Of a stretch of DNA of 64,000 nucleotides, positions 22,253 through 33,845 are shown piece by piece. The first letter of the stretch is position 1. The number at the start of each line of letters is the position of its first letter. Made by a program: the position numbers and the translations under genes. Source of the DNA: Hexactinellida sp. DTS-2022 (taxonomy: Eukaryota > Porifera > Hexactinellida); the NCBI GenBank assembly GCA_028753945.1, contig JAPNXP010000010.1:3661042-3725041 (forward strand). Reading direction: 5' to 3'. The notes beneath the pieces are model-generated. The model ran no database searches. It worked only from the letters and a program-made list of their open reading frames with translations, and was not told where the DNA came from.

Positions 22253-23435
22253 AATAATTTATTTAAGGTGTGTGTTCATCTGGAACTATCTCACAAGTTT
22301 AGGGAACGATCAATATTAATTATTGTACTCTGAGTTAATTTGATTGCGATAATTCCATCAATGGTCAACATAGGTGATTAGTTGATTTCCGAGTTATTTT
22401 AGCTTTTGTACGCTATCAAAGCATGATTTTTAGCACACTCTAGCGAGTATAATAGTTTTTAGCATAAACTCCTCGTTATCACCTAATTCTTCTTTTTCTT
22501 TGTGCAAATTTACTTATTTGCTCATCCTTTGCACTCTCTAAGAAATAAAACTTGAAAGTCTTATTCAAAACAGACATTAATGATGCAGAATTGAGGTTAC
22601 ACTATATAAACATCGCGCTAACTTAATAATAAATGAAGATGTATCGTTATTAATTACATTTTATGCCTATTTAGAAATAATTAATTATTAAAATATTAAA
22701 ATATAACATCAGCCTCGAAGCGGTAGTTTTTTGTGTTTCTCGAAGCAATCTTGGAAACGGAGCGAATTTCTAGCTATATAACATCAATTTTAATACATTC
22801 TATATTAGATCATCATAGATACAATATATTACCTCTGGGACTGGGTTGATATCTCTAAAGTCGATAATTTGGTATTTTAGGAAATATTGTGGGCTTATAT
22901 CTATACAATACTGTTCCTTACTTAAATATGATCAACCTTGGTAAAGTTACAATAATCTTACTACACTTCAGGTAATTATCCAGGAGCGACACGCTCCTTT
23001 TGGAGTATGATTTTATGAAAAAAATTAGCAGCGCGAAAAATTGGAATCTTCTCTACTCGAAATATTAATTTTTGATTTAGGCTTATGAAAATGGGATCAG
23101 AGCAGGATTAGGAGCGTATTTACAAATGGTTGTATAATACATTCCTACCGTTTATAATACACTTTATGTATTCCTTAGAGAGATTTTCCAAGCCAACTAA
23201 ATGAATAGAGATAAAACGTCTTTATCGATATATAGTCGACTCTTATTTGTACTAAGACCTGAAAACCATGGGAATAGTTCGAATTACCATGAATTTCTTT
23301 TTACTCTTTAACCAATTTACTTTACGAGAGTCTACTATTATGAAGACACCGAAATTATGTCGTGTAAATTCCACGATCCAATTTATGATCGTGTTATTCT
23401 TTTGTGTGCTTGTTCTAAGTAATTGTTAAATATAG
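22253..23435. other. 3' part of the AK7 intron, no gene
   Basis: AT-rich sequence without recognised repeats. It ends in AAATATAG at 23435, the acceptor for the final AK7 exon. Confidence 0.45.
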
Positions 23436-23974
23436 GTACACATAATAACGAAGACAACTTTATCCGAAGATTGAGTGAGTACCAAATGACTAATTCAATT
23501 GAGCCAACAATTCTAAACTTTTTTGATGAACATGAAATTGATATCTATAGACTGGATTTGAATTCTGAAATTAGACTAACTTTACAACAGATTATTCGAA
23601 ATATCTGCGATAATCTTGGTCCACCAAAAAATTATGGACCAACTGATGAAGAAAGGGGAGAAATAATTCGGAGTCAAGCAGAATTAAAGGAATTTAAAAT
23701 TAATGAGTTGCGTGAGCAAAGAATTTTATGGGAGATTGAAGAAGCAGCTAAAAGATCATCATTAGAGGCTATTTGGGCAGCACAAATGAGAGAGATCAAA
23801 TTTCAACAACTTGAATTTCTAGAATGCCAAGCTATGCCATTGAGAAATTATCTGATTAAATATGTGATGCCAACTCTTATCAAAGGGCTTGTAAGCATTT
23901 CCAAGTCAAGACCAGATGATCCAATAGACTACCTTGCAGAATATCTCTTCAAGAGCAATCCATGTATAGACTGA
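23436..23974 (+). CDS. AK7: adenylate kinase 7-like, terminal exon
   Basis: Final exon of the AK7-like gene; acceptor AG at 23434-23435, stop TGA at 23972-23974, about 178 residues. It starts by completing the split Gly codon ('G-THNNEDNFIRRLSEY'). 'ILNFFDEHEIDIYRLDL' and 'GPPKNYGPTDEE' follow, then a long charged helix (about residues 75-135, EELKEFKINELREQ-type) predicted as coiled coil. It ends with a DPY-30-like dimerisation motif, 'MPLRNYLIKYVMPTLIKGL' and 'PDDPIDYLAEYLFKSNP'. This order is the known C-terminal layout of AK7, where the DPY-30-type motif mediates docking in axonemes. No stop or shift interrupts it, so this is a living host gene. An AATAAA lies 64 bp after the stop. Confidence 0.92.
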
Positions 23975-24037
23975 TTTGATATCACTGTAACCTTTATTAC
24001 AAATTTATTATTATTCGTCCACTTTAATTAATAATCT

Positions 24038-24043
24038 AATAAA
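24038..24043 (+). terminator. AATAAA polyadenylation signal of AK7
   Basis: AATAAA (in CTAATAAATAAC) 64 bp downstream of the AK7 stop codon; the first good signal in the 3' region. Confidence 0.6.
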
Positions 24044-24049
24044 TAACAT

Positions 24050-25081
24050 TTGGTCTTTTAACATTTATAGTTATGTATGTATTATTCCCTTTAAATGACA
24101 GTATAATTTTGGGATAATAGATCTTCTAATTGCTTAATTACCCATGGAAAAACTAGAACTCATTGTTACATCGTGAACTACTAATATAAGGACTAGGATC
24201 GATAAATTATAACTGATCCATTGATAGATTAGAAGGCTAAACAAATTTACATTTCAATTCGTTGGAAAAAGTTGATATAGGACAAGAAGTTCTTATGTTG
24301 TTTATTTCGCGAATTATGAGCTTCAGAATCTGTAATCCCTTATTTTAACTAACCAATAAAGTTCCTCCGCAGTAGAAAAATTTGATATAAAGTCTCAAAC
24401 TAGACACGATCAGATCAAAAACTTTTTAAATAAATGACAATATATAAAGCTTATGCATAAATAGTCAGATTGTATTCTATTTACATATGTATGCTCACAC
24501 AACCTTGATTTGAGATATCTGATGCAAGATATATTTCCTCCTTGTTGAGTATAAGATGCCGTTCCCTATCTAAAACTCCTTTGTTATGTTTTTAAAGTAA
24601 AATACTTGTATTCATTTTACAATCCAATACTCGACGAAGAGTCTTAGTTGTCGGAAGAAAGTTTCTATCAAATGATTGTAGAAATTTATAGCATGCTGAT
24701 GAGATTAAGTGAGCAATTAATGCAATTGTCTCAGTGGTGGATCCAGGGGGGTGGGGTTGAGGGTGTTGCAACCCCCCCTTTGATTTTAAATGACCTTTGA
24801 TTATTGACCTTTGATTTCCACTATACTCTGTGTGCAGTTGTGCATTCGAAATCCCAACATCTAATATTATGTAATTAATTTCAAATCACTGATATTTTCA
24901 TTAAAATATTACCTATACTACATAAATTGCTCAGCTACTAATTATGTTAGAAACTAAAGTTGCATCCAAAAGAGTTTAAAGTGCAACAGATTGTATACAA
25001 ATCGATTCCATATTCAAAAGGTATAGTTTCAACCTATAATCAAATAAATGTTAATTGCCTATTCATTATGTTATTGTATTT
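24050..25081. other. intergenic; lone hAT-like end at 24736
   Basis: AT-rich without genes. At about 24735-24780 a GC-rich patch CAGTGGTGGATCCAGGGGGG followed by CAACCCCCCC looks like one end of a hAT-type MITE. I could not find its partner or a target duplication. Confidence 0.4.
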
Positions 25082-25916
25082 AGATTAGAAACGGATGACT
25101 CTGTGAAGAATGCTACCACTTCCCCAGCCACGGACGCTTCTTTGGCAATCAAAACCTCTTTTGCACCAAACCCTTTATTGAATTTTATGATTTCATCCGC
25201 TTCCTCGTTGGTACCACTTACCCCTACTCCAGAAGCAATTACATTCACTTATACTCCCAATAGACCTACTGAAACTGCCTTTCCTTTGGCAAATGTCACT
25301 CAATCCATTTTATCAGATGTGTCTGACACTCCACCTATATCACTCACTTTCCCTACATTCCATGGACCAATTGATTTGGGCCCACTAATACAAGTTGCTG
25401 GTGGTTCCTGGAGTAAGCTGAAGCAACTGGTAAAGAAAATTCCGAATCCACAGAAAATGATGCACCTCACTCTCCACTCAAAACCTGCTCCTACAGACAC
25501 TCTACTCCCATTTGGTGACTAAACTTGGGAAAACCTGGAATGTCTATTTTCAGCACAAATGGCTAGAGCAGTTTCCTTGGTTATCCTACAGTACTACATC
25601 ATCTGGAGGTTTTTGTCGATCTTGCATTCTTTTCCCCGAACAGTTACAGAAAGGAGGTAGGTTAGGAGATGAGCCAGGTGTTTTGGTACTCTATTTATTC
25701 CAAAAACAGTATTCGAAGGATCTTGGTAAGGATTTTATTCTTGTCTTTCATCAGCAGTCTGCAATGCATCATAATGCTGCAGTACGGGCAGATATCTTTC
25801 AACAAAATTTCAGGGATCCTGAATCACGAATAGATACCCGGTTGATGATACGGAATGATCAACAAAGAGAGGAGAATAAACATCTCCTTCAACAGATTGT
25901 TCTGGCTGTACTTTAA
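25082..25916 (+). pseudogene. hAT-type transposase remnant with TTF zinc finger
   Basis: N-terminal part of a hAT-family protein of the ZMYM1/P52rIPK-like group. The first frame (25082-25522) gives a low-complexity Ser/Thr/Pro leader, then 'GPIDLGPLIQVAGGSWSKLK', the usual lead-in to the TTF finger. After a frameshift near 25515 the second frame reads 'TWNVYFQHKWLEQFPWLSYS' and 'GGFCRSCILFPE' (TTF-type finger, CxxC), then 'SAMHHNAAVRADIF'. It stops at 25914-25916 where a minisatellite begins. The catalytic RNase H part is absent. Frameshifted and truncated, so dead. The continuation may have been replaced by the repeat element that follows. Confidence 0.72.
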
Positions 25917-25926
25917 CGTTACAAAT

Positions 25927-27043
25927 ATTTTGAACGAGCCATTGATCATGCATAAGTCAATGGACATGAACGGGATGAATGGACCAGAACGGGACGAATT
26001 GACCTGAACAGGACAATGGACATGAACGGGACTAATGGAACTGAACTGGACGAATGGACTTGAATTGGGCGAATTGATCTGTACGGAACAATGGACATGA
26101 ATAGGACGAATGGGATGTCGGGAAGTTTGCACATGATTGGGACGAATGGATTTAACGTTTCAAATGACTTGAACGGGACGAATGAACCTGATCGGACGAA
26201 GGGACCTCAACGTGACGAATTGACATGAGCGTTACAAATGTCTTGAAAGAGACAAATGGACATGAACTGGATGAATGGACCAGAACGGGAGGATTGGAAC
26301 TGAAGGAGACGAATGGTACGAATGGGCAGTCGACAAGTATGCACATGAACGGGACGAATGGAATGAACTTTGGAAATGGCTTAAACGGGACAAATGGACT
26401 TGAACGTTACAAATATTTTGAACGAGACAAAAGATCATGAATAGGAAAAATGGACATGAACGAGAAGCATGTACATGATAGGGACTAATGGACTTGAACG
26501 TTCCTAATTTCTTGAACGAGACAAATGATTATGAATAAGACAAATGGACATGAATGGGTTGAATGGACAATAACGGTACGAATGGGCTGTCGGGACAAAT
26601 GGACCTGAAAGGGAAGAATGGAGTTGAACCGGACGAATGGACTTGAACGGACGATTATGACTGGAACGCCACGAATGAACATGAGCATTACAAATGTCTG
26701 GAAAGAGACAAATGATCATGCAGAAGACAAATGGACATGAAGGGGATGAATGGACCAGAACCTGACAGTACAGGTTGATTCATCCCGTTCAAGGCCTTTG
26801 GACCCGTTGAGGTCCATTCGTCGTTCAGTTCCATTCGTCCCTTTCAGTTCATTTGTCCCGTTATATCGATACGCCCTTTTCAAATCTATTCGTCCCTTTC
26901 AGCTAAATTCAGATTCATTTGCCCTTTTCAAATCTATTCGTCCCTTTCAGCTAAATTCAGATTCATTTTCGTCCGATCAGGTTAATTCGTCCCGATTTGC
27001 TGCATTCGTCCGGTTCTTGTCCATTTGACCCGACAGCCCATTC
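25927..27043. repeat. inverted minisatellite arms (GGACGAATGGACATGAAC units)
   Basis: From 25935 to about 26765 the sequence is made of degenerate 16-20 bp units around GAACGGGACGAATGGAC. From about 26775 to 27035 the same units appear in inverted orientation (GTCCATTCGTCCCGTTC), including 'GGCTGTCGGGACAAATGGAC' (about 26589) and its inverse near 27027. This gives a foldback shape without coding sequence. The many overlapping open frames here ('SSRSCPFVPF' and similar) are translated repeat. It ends exactly where the RAG-like element begins. Confidence 0.85.
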
Positions 27044-29720
27044 CACAGTGGTCTGGGGCACGGAATAGTTAAAAATTTCGAGGTGTAGAAATTGCTTAAT
27101 TATGAAATAAATAGATTTATAATTGTGTAATTGCAACTGTTAAAGATGAAATAATATATTTATCAAAATTCCTTAGATTGCATTTTCAAAATAATAAGAA
27201 TTTCAATTTGCTAGGATTTCGTTTGTATCTGCAATATACATTACTCTTCTTATACATCCTAAACTTAACACATTCAATCTATTCAAATTGTCAAATTGAT
27301 CCAAATATGTTATTAACTTCTCAAATTTTTCTTTGAAGCTGAGAGACAAAAAATTATCAATATCCGCTAAAACACATATAGCATTCTATACCTTAGAAAT
27401 TTCCTGTGGCCATTCTATGATGGAACATATACAACATATTAAAATATTTAGATGCGCTTCGATGCGCAATATAGAATTTATATTCAAATTCCATTCTCTA
27501 TTTTTCGTTGCTAGGCAACTCTCAATACATTTGCTATGTTGCATTCTGTTACAGACCACTATGTATTAATGCTATGCCACTATCTACCCTTTATATAATA
27601 TGTAAATGGTAACACATATTTAGCTAACATTTATTCTTTCAGTATTCTAACTCTGTAACATATAATTAAACAATTTACCAATGGCTAAAGTGTCTTTTCC
27701 ACGGAACCGTCGTGATTTTGCGTACATTTTGAAGAAGAATGAATTCAACATTCCAGAAGCAGTCAATGAAGTAATAACTCTTTTAAATATTGAAGAAGAA
27801 TTGACAGATTCTGTTACTTCATATATGAGAATAATTCACTCTAATTTAAAGAAAACTAAGAAATCCTTGGAACTATTAAATATTGAGTGGAGGACCCCGA
27901 AATTCCTTGGGAATCAAAACCTAGCAAGCTATCCTTTAAATCTTCAGGGCCAGCCGAAATTTCGAAAACGTCTCAGACAAGAAAGTCTCTATTGATTTTT
28001 TCTTTGCATTCACAAAGATCCAGACTGTCCTTCATTAGGGAGCAAATAAGGGAGGTTGCTGCCATTGAAGATTCTAGTCCTGTAGTAATTGCAGCTTTAT
28101 CATTGCAACTTTAGCCAATGAAGAAGACAACCGTCAGGTTTCCAATGTTGCTAAAGAAATAGTGGCTAATGGTGGATTCAGTAACTTAAAAGATAAAGTT
28201 GTTTCACTAGATAAAGCTTTATTCGTGCTCGATTTAGTTGGAGTGGGTAGAAGAATATACACACAACTTCGCCAAACATTGATCCCAGAAAATATTATCT
28301 TTCCTTCATACAACAAGATAGCAGATCTAAGAAATATTTTGATCTCGCGGCCTTCTATACACTTGTATCTAGACCCAATCCAGCCAATTGGTGTATACAC
28401 TTCGTATTTTCTTCAAGTTCAACAAACCTTGGAGAGAATATTATCTACTTTAAATCTTCCAGCTAGCGAAGAATTCCCGTTAACATTTAGAATTGCTGAT
28501 GGCCTAATGGCTGTGGTTGCCATAATATCTATAACCAGCACACACCAAGACAAGAACAAATAATTTCATTTTATTTTGCTTTAAGCCAATATCCATCCAT
28601 ACAAAATCGGACACGGTTGTTTGGAGAAACAATTCTCCATTCTCACAGAGACTCATTTTTCTTTGTGCTGCCTGCGAAGGAATGTAAAGATAATATCCGG
28701 AAATTTATGAAAGATAAGATCAATCCTGAAACAGCAAAGCTCGGAACTGGTGTATCTCTCGATAGAGGTCTAGTAGTTGACGATATTATTCGATCCATGT
28801 TCGACGGAAAGATGGCGACAATCCTATCTGGTTCAGGAGGTGCTAGTTGTCAAATGTGCACTGCCACACATAAAGATTTGAAAGATAAAGTCTTGGTACT
28901 TGATGGATTCCCCATCAACAGAACCATTACTGACGCTAGACAGTTTTTCTCAGATATTGAAGGTACAGATTCCTTCTTTGCACTTCCAAGTAGTGAGCGT
29001 TTCGGCTTGACAGACACACCTATTTCTACCATATACATACATTCAGCATCTCATCTACACTCGTATACTTGCATCTTTCGGTGGTTTAATCTGTTGGTTT
29101 CTGTTGGTTTTAGCTGGTCTCCAACTTCCCCCGCGATCAAACAGTCGATGAAATTCCTTCAAACACTAATTCAAGAAAATACTGGTTTGAAAGTTGACCA
29201 ACCAGACTCAAGTGGTGGAACAACCTCTACAGTAAACGTAGCTCTAAGAGCATTCTCTAACGAAACAAGTTTTTTAGAATGTGTACTATCGGCTATTGCA
29301 AATCCCCATTGACCAGCATTAGCAAAGATACATACTCAAGCGTATAATTCCAGTAGAAAAGTGAAGACAGTGGAGTTGGGAAAAGTGTGCAAAGACACTT
29401 ATCTATTGATTTTAGATTCATTTCTCTGGGCGAGTATCACACCAACTTTAGACAAATTATTAGCCCACTCTGAGGAATTGATTCGTGAATCTAACTCTGG
29501 ATTTGGATTAAAGAAATTTTGAAAGAAATTTTATTGAAACTTTGGCTCGAAAAGATAGTTTCGAAACTAATATTATGGATATATTTGTTAGATTAGCCTC
29601 CCAAAGTGATCCAGTTTCAGTGAGCTATCGGAGATGTTTATCTGTAAACGATGTGGTCAGTCTGGACATTCATAAGATCAAAATGTTGTAGGGCAGATAG
29701 TATTGCACAAACTTCTGAAA
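27044..29720 (+). mobile_element. RAG1/Transib-like element, copy 1 (right end missing)
   Basis: Left end CACAGTG at 27044-27050, an 11-bp spacer, then GGAATAG at 27062, the same layout as the left ends at 36265, 50241 and 60237. The transposase remnant starts 637 bp inside (713 bp in the copy at 36265), and the leaders share text around 'ATTCCATTCTC'. No right-hand CACTGTG is visible before the next element at 29877, so the right end and target duplication are lost. Confidence 0.75.
27681..29693 (+). pseudogene. RAG1/Transib-like DDE transposase, frameshifted
   Basis: Decayed transposase of the RAG1/Transib clade, the cut-and-paste enzymes ancestral to V(D)J recombinase. The N-terminal part (27681-27995, then other frames) is helical and charged; 28162-28506 gives 'NLKDKVVSLDKALFVLDLVG' and 'PLTFRIADGL', the segment before the first catalytic Asp (intact as 'ADGLDGSGSH' in the copy at 36978). 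A shift at 28507 leads into a frame open to 29309 with 'FFFVLPAKECKDNIRKFM', 'FDGKMATILSGSGGASCQMC' and 'TATHKDLK'. This resembles the RAG1 core around its CxxC zinc site ('DEKL..GS..CTLCDAT'). After a TGA at 29310 the same frame continues 'SITPTLDKLLAHSEELIRES', like the RAG1 'HKTLAH' zinc-ligand helix, then 'RNFIETLARKDSF'. The acidic motif expected before that last block is deleted. A CxxCGxxGH knuckle-like tail sits near 29650. At least three frameshifts and two stops: inactive. Confidence 0.75.
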
Positions 29721-30143
29721 TTGACACTATTATTGATTCTATAACAATTATTTAGACGTATTATTGGTTATATTTAGTGTATAGGCGTATTTCTAGATAG
29801 CGTTAGTTGGGTGCATGCATTAGTTCTAATTCTGAAGGTTGTCACTAGTTCGACTCGGTTTTACTAGGGTTGTCATCAGTGGCGTATCCAGGGGCGGGCC
29901 TGAGGGACCTAGGCCCGCCCTAGTGGACCCTAGGCCCGCCCTGAGGGACCTGAAAATTAGCAATAATTAATATGTTGTTATTGATGCTTTTTGAAACATT
30001 ATTTTATTATTTTAATTGTTGAACTAATTAGGTACTTATTATTTGTTAACTATGTATAAGCAATTCCCAGGGGGAAGCTGCAATTGTTAGAATTTTGATG
30101 TTGTCAATTGTTCGAATTTGTCATGTTGTCAATTGTTCGATTC

Positions 30144-32046
30144 GTCCCCACTTGAGCGAAACTCGTTTGAGCGAAGTCGTAGATGAGCGACGAACTCTTT
30201 TAGCGAACCCCCAAAACAGCGAATTAAGAAATGCAATGTATAAGGAATATAAATTGATTTAATGGGTTAGTGGAAGATCAATATATTAATAAAGGATATA
30301 CTTGAAGAAATATGAAATAATTAAAACAAAAGATGAGTACCGGTAATTATTATTTTTATAGAAGTGTGTTAAGTTCACTAAAATATGTCTGTTAAAGTGA
30401 AATATTTGTGGGTTGAGACAAATTGTGTGCTATTCCAAGTAGAAATTCTTCCACGTTCTTATTCCCTTGTGATAATGTCAATTCTTTCATTGATTTGCTT
30501 ATACTTAGTGCTATTTGAGTGTCGTTTGATATTGCCAGCTTCAATTTGGAATAATATAGTTTCTGTTGCTCCTTGCTCTCTGATCAATTTTGAGATGAAT
30601 TCGTAAATATTAGCATGCGTTTTCCCAATGGCGCGATTTAGACGCAAGTGCCAACCTTCAAGATTGTTATTTGTCCTCCGTTGAATTCCATGCATATTCC
30701 AAAGATTGTGATCAACAGTGTTAATCCAGTAGTTCTCAAAGTATTCAAAAAGACTTTCCACCTCAAGAGGACAATGCTGTTTTAAGTCGTCAAAGGTTTG
30801 ATGGATTAGATCTACCTGAATAAATGCAATCGCAAGAAGTTTTCGAATATACATTCTATGACCTTCGTGATGTATATAGATAGGTGATAAACCTAATAGT
30901 TGTACACGCCTATATATTGCTTGACAAAAATGAAAGTAACACCCGCGAATACGAGTGGTGGGGAACTCTGTCTTGATACTTGATATTAAACCACTTTCAA
31001 AATCACAAGTAAATAAAGTAGGCATCAAAAGTACATCTAGGCTGTCAGCTTTATCCTTAAGGGACCGAAAGACTTGAGAATATATTGCTCGTGTTTTAGA
31101 GGATAGTAGACAATAAACCAATGGAATGAGTTTGTCACCCTCAAAGCCATGAATAGTGAAAATCTGGGTATATATTTTAGGTACACTCTTAAATGTTCCA
31201 TCAGCACACCAATGAGACTTGGTAGAAAGCCTACGAATATTTTCTTCTGTACTAAAAATTACTATATCATTATTGGCCGAATAAAACATGTGAAAATTAC
31301 AACCTGCAATTGTTTTTCTTAGTTGACTTCGTATATTCAGTTCAGCTCGCGACATTGGAAGTGTAGGGAAATGGCTAAGCCTTTCACGATATAATGAAGA
31401 GTCAATTTGAATGAACAAAGGAAATCGTGATGCAGCAGTATGATTTTGTGAAAGCAGGGCAGAAGATTCATTATATAAGACAGTGATAGGAGTTATTGTG
31501 TTCGCACTTTTATCTTAAGATCACAAATAACTTCTTCAACCAATCTCCTGTCTGGATCCGGATAGCAATGGTCTTTATGAGTAGTAAAAAGCTCGATGTC
31601 TGTATTACCTTGGTCGTTATTTGTATATAAACTTCCATTGCAATCCCGGGTACGACATCGCCATCGCTTTTTCGTATTACTCGCATTAAATTTGTCAAAT
31701 CTATATGAATAGCCTTCAAAACTTAAGGCTGGATAATTTTTCGTGGTTGTATAACGTGATGCCATAAATTTGGTGTAAGAAAATGTACTCTATGATTGAT
31801 TAATTAACTTGTATCCTCTATTTATATATGCAAATAGTAGTGCATTTGCTTAGTTTACACACTTCCATTGTTGAACATTATCACGTTAATAACTTAATAT
31901 TCCTTATACATTGCATTTCTTAATTCGCTGTTTTGGGGGTTCGCTAAAAGAGTTCGTCGCTCATCTACGACTTCGCTCAAATGGGTTCGCTCAAACGGGT
32001 TCGCTCAAACGGGTTTCGCTCAAATCCATTTCGCTCAAGTGGGGAC
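30144..32046 (-). mobile_element. MULE with FLYWCH transposase (1.9 kb)
   Basis: Ends GTCCCCACTTGAGCGAAA (30144) and its inverse to 32046. The inverted repeats (30144-30250 and 31897-32046) are essentially identical, except that the right one has about three extra GTTTGAGCGAACCC units, an unequal minisatellite expansion. Both flanks carry GTCAATTGTTCGA, but that is the local array unit, so the 9-10 bp duplication expected of a MULE cannot be separated from it. The near-identical ends suggest a recent insertion. Confidence 0.85.
30459..31765 (-). pseudogene. FLYWCH-MULE transposase, single frameshift
   Basis: The minus-strand gene starts at 31765 ('MASRYTTTKNYPALSFEGYS') with a FLYWCH finger: 'YSYRFDKFNASNTKKRWRCR' and 'RDCNGSLYT', then 'THKDHCYPD' supplying the His ligands (residues about 15-75). 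A one-base shift near 31505 separates it from the MULE core at 31418-30459. Core motifs: 'SHWCADGTFKSVPKIYTQIF' (first Asp), 'PTLFTCDFESGLISSIKTEF' (second Asp), 'GCYFHFCQAIYRRVQ' (CxxH), and 'RTNNNLEGWHLRLNRAIGK' with the final Glu (NNxxEGWH motif). About 410 codons in all, normal for this group. With only one visible lesion it is close to intact; an intron at the shift is an alternative but I see no good splice pair. Confidence 0.85.
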
Positions 32047-32694
32047 AGGTCAATTGTTCGACTCAATTTTAGATTTGTCAATTGTTCGACTCTATTTGAG
32101 AGGAATTATCAATTAATCGACTCTATTTGAGAAGAATTGTCAATTGCTTTTCAACTCTATTTTGGTACAGATATCTTAAATTGTATGTATTTGTAACACT
32201 ATCGACTGAAATATTTAGTTTAATAGTAATGCAACAACTCTCCTAACAATAATACTGAAACTAGACTTCAGAGATTTAAAATACTGATACTCTACTCCTA
32301 ATGACTAATTAGTAAATATTTGAAAACTTGTTTCGATCTGAGTACTACAGATTGGACAGGGATCTCTTAATTCCTCAATTCTTTTAGCACACTCAGCCAA
32401 CAATTTGCGTGCCTGCAAGATAAAATATCCAGGTAGTTGTTCGGATAGTGAGGCAAACTACACAACTATTCTGATTGTCAGTAACTATATTTTCTTCATC
32501 AGATTCGTTAGACTCTTCAGAATAATCGGTATGGTTAACAGTGGTAACCCTTCCAATAGTATGACTGATATTTGTGATCATCTGTTGTTGTATATATTTT
32601 GCCTCTAATATGCTTGTAAGTATCTAACTCGTTTTCCATTTAAGAGATCACCAGATGAAATAAATGAAAGTTAGCAAACAGAATCATATACAGG

Positions 32695-32861
32695 CAGTGG
32701 CGGTCCCAGGGGAGGGGGCATCCGGGGCAAATGCCCCGGGTCAAAATATTTTGCCCCGGGTTCCAACCAAATTGGTAGAATAATTACATGGAGCATGCCC
32801 CGGATTTATATTAAAAGCTGCTCTTTTGCCTCGGGCTGGCCAGATCCTGCGACCGCCCCTG
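32695..32861. mobile_element. hAT-type MITE, 167 bp, GC-rich
   Basis: Ends CAGTGGCGGTCCCAGGGG and GCGACCGCCCCTG (inverted); perfect 8-bp duplication TATACAGG at 32687-32694 and 32862-32869. The interior has GGGGCAAATGCCCCGGG palindromes. It landed on the very tip of the TA-type MITE that starts at 32866. Confidence 0.9.
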
Positions 32862-32865
32862 TATA

Positions 32866-33770
32866 CAGGTATCCCTATTTTTGCGCGGTAGATGCGTTCC
32901 TTGAAAAGCCCGCGTAAACGAAATCGCGTATAAAAAACGGTCTATTCTCATAGTAACACATATTAAACCAATAGATGCGTTTCCAAATATGATCAACATC
33001 GAATAAAATTTTAAATACCTAGTATTTAAACACTAAAACCTCCAACATCCGGACCTCAGATAGCCAAGGTTTCCGTTTGTATGTTAATCCCATGGGAATT
33101 CCCATGGGATATCCAATATGGATTGGAATGGAAATTATTTTAATCCTGATGGAGACCAACTTGTGAGAATACATGGGAATTCCCACAGAAAGGGAATTGT
33201 GGTGTGAAGGGAATTAAAATTCCCTTCACACCGCAACCCAACACCTACGGGTACGTCCCACAACCGGGTATCTTTAGTTTGTATAGTGAAGCAAATATGT
33301 ATTCATTTGACCAATGATATATTTTGATTAACTTACTATATGACAAATACATATCTCAAACTATCTACTACAGTAGGGCCTCTGAACAACGGACACCTTG
33401 GGACCGGAACCGTTGTCCGTTATTTAGAGGTTGTCCGCTATTTAGAGGTTGCTTTTCTATTAGACATATGCTAAATAAATAAATCCGTGCCACGAGGGTT
33501 GTCCGTTATGTAGAGGTTGTCCGCTATTTGGAGTGCCCGTTATGGGAGGCTCCACTGTATTCCTAAATTATCATTTTGTGTTTTTTGGAAATGTAGAACC
33601 GCTTTGTTGCCACTAAAACTTAAAAATTATCTAAAATCTCGATAAAAAAGAGAATTAATTGTATGAAAATCATAGATAAACCGCGTAAAACGAGTTGAGG
33701 ATCGCGTAAAAAAGTTTTTGCTATAAAAATTATTCCGCGTTAAAATACCGCGTAAAACGAGGTATCACTG
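32866..33770. mobile_element. TA-flanked Tigger-like MITE, ~0.9 kb with inserts
   Basis: Ends CAGGTATCCCTATTTTTGCG and inverted ACGAGGTATCACTG, both with GCGTAAA-type subterminal text; TA on both sides (32864-32865, 33771-33772). It contains the MITE at 33371-33557 and an internal palindrome near 33199-33231 (GGTGTGAAGGGAATT and its inverse). No open frame. Confidence 0.75.
33371..33557. mobile_element. TA-flanked MITE, 187 bp
   Basis: Ends CAGTAGGGCCTCTGAACAAC and GGGAGGCTCCACTG (inverted), TA at 33369-33370 and 33558-33559. Internal repeats of TTGTCCGYTATTTAGAGG. Nested in the larger TA element around it. Confidence 0.82.
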
Positions 33771-33845
33771 TACACTATTTATAGTAATTGATAAATTTAT
33801 GCTGTTGTTTTGCTTCATTCATGTACATGCGAATCCTAACGATCA

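Larger units (their letters stand above)
3552..23435 (+). other. 19.9-kb AK7 intron loaded with transposons
   Basis: GT at 3552-3553 and AG at 23434-23435 join the two AK7-like exons in frame. The intron holds two P elements (one antisense and nearly intact, one sense and decayed), a MULE gene, several hAT-type MITEs and minisatellite repeats. A short GC-rich fragment with CAGGGGGAGATTGGGG at about 3603 may be a broken MITE end. Intron size is inferred from protein continuity, not from transcripts. Confidence 0.85.

Noticed and set aside
25824-26719. Several overlapping 60-100 residue frames with 'SSRSCPFVPF'-type repeats
   Set aside because: They are translations of the degenerate GGACGAATGGAC minisatellite; similar frames appear in several phases.
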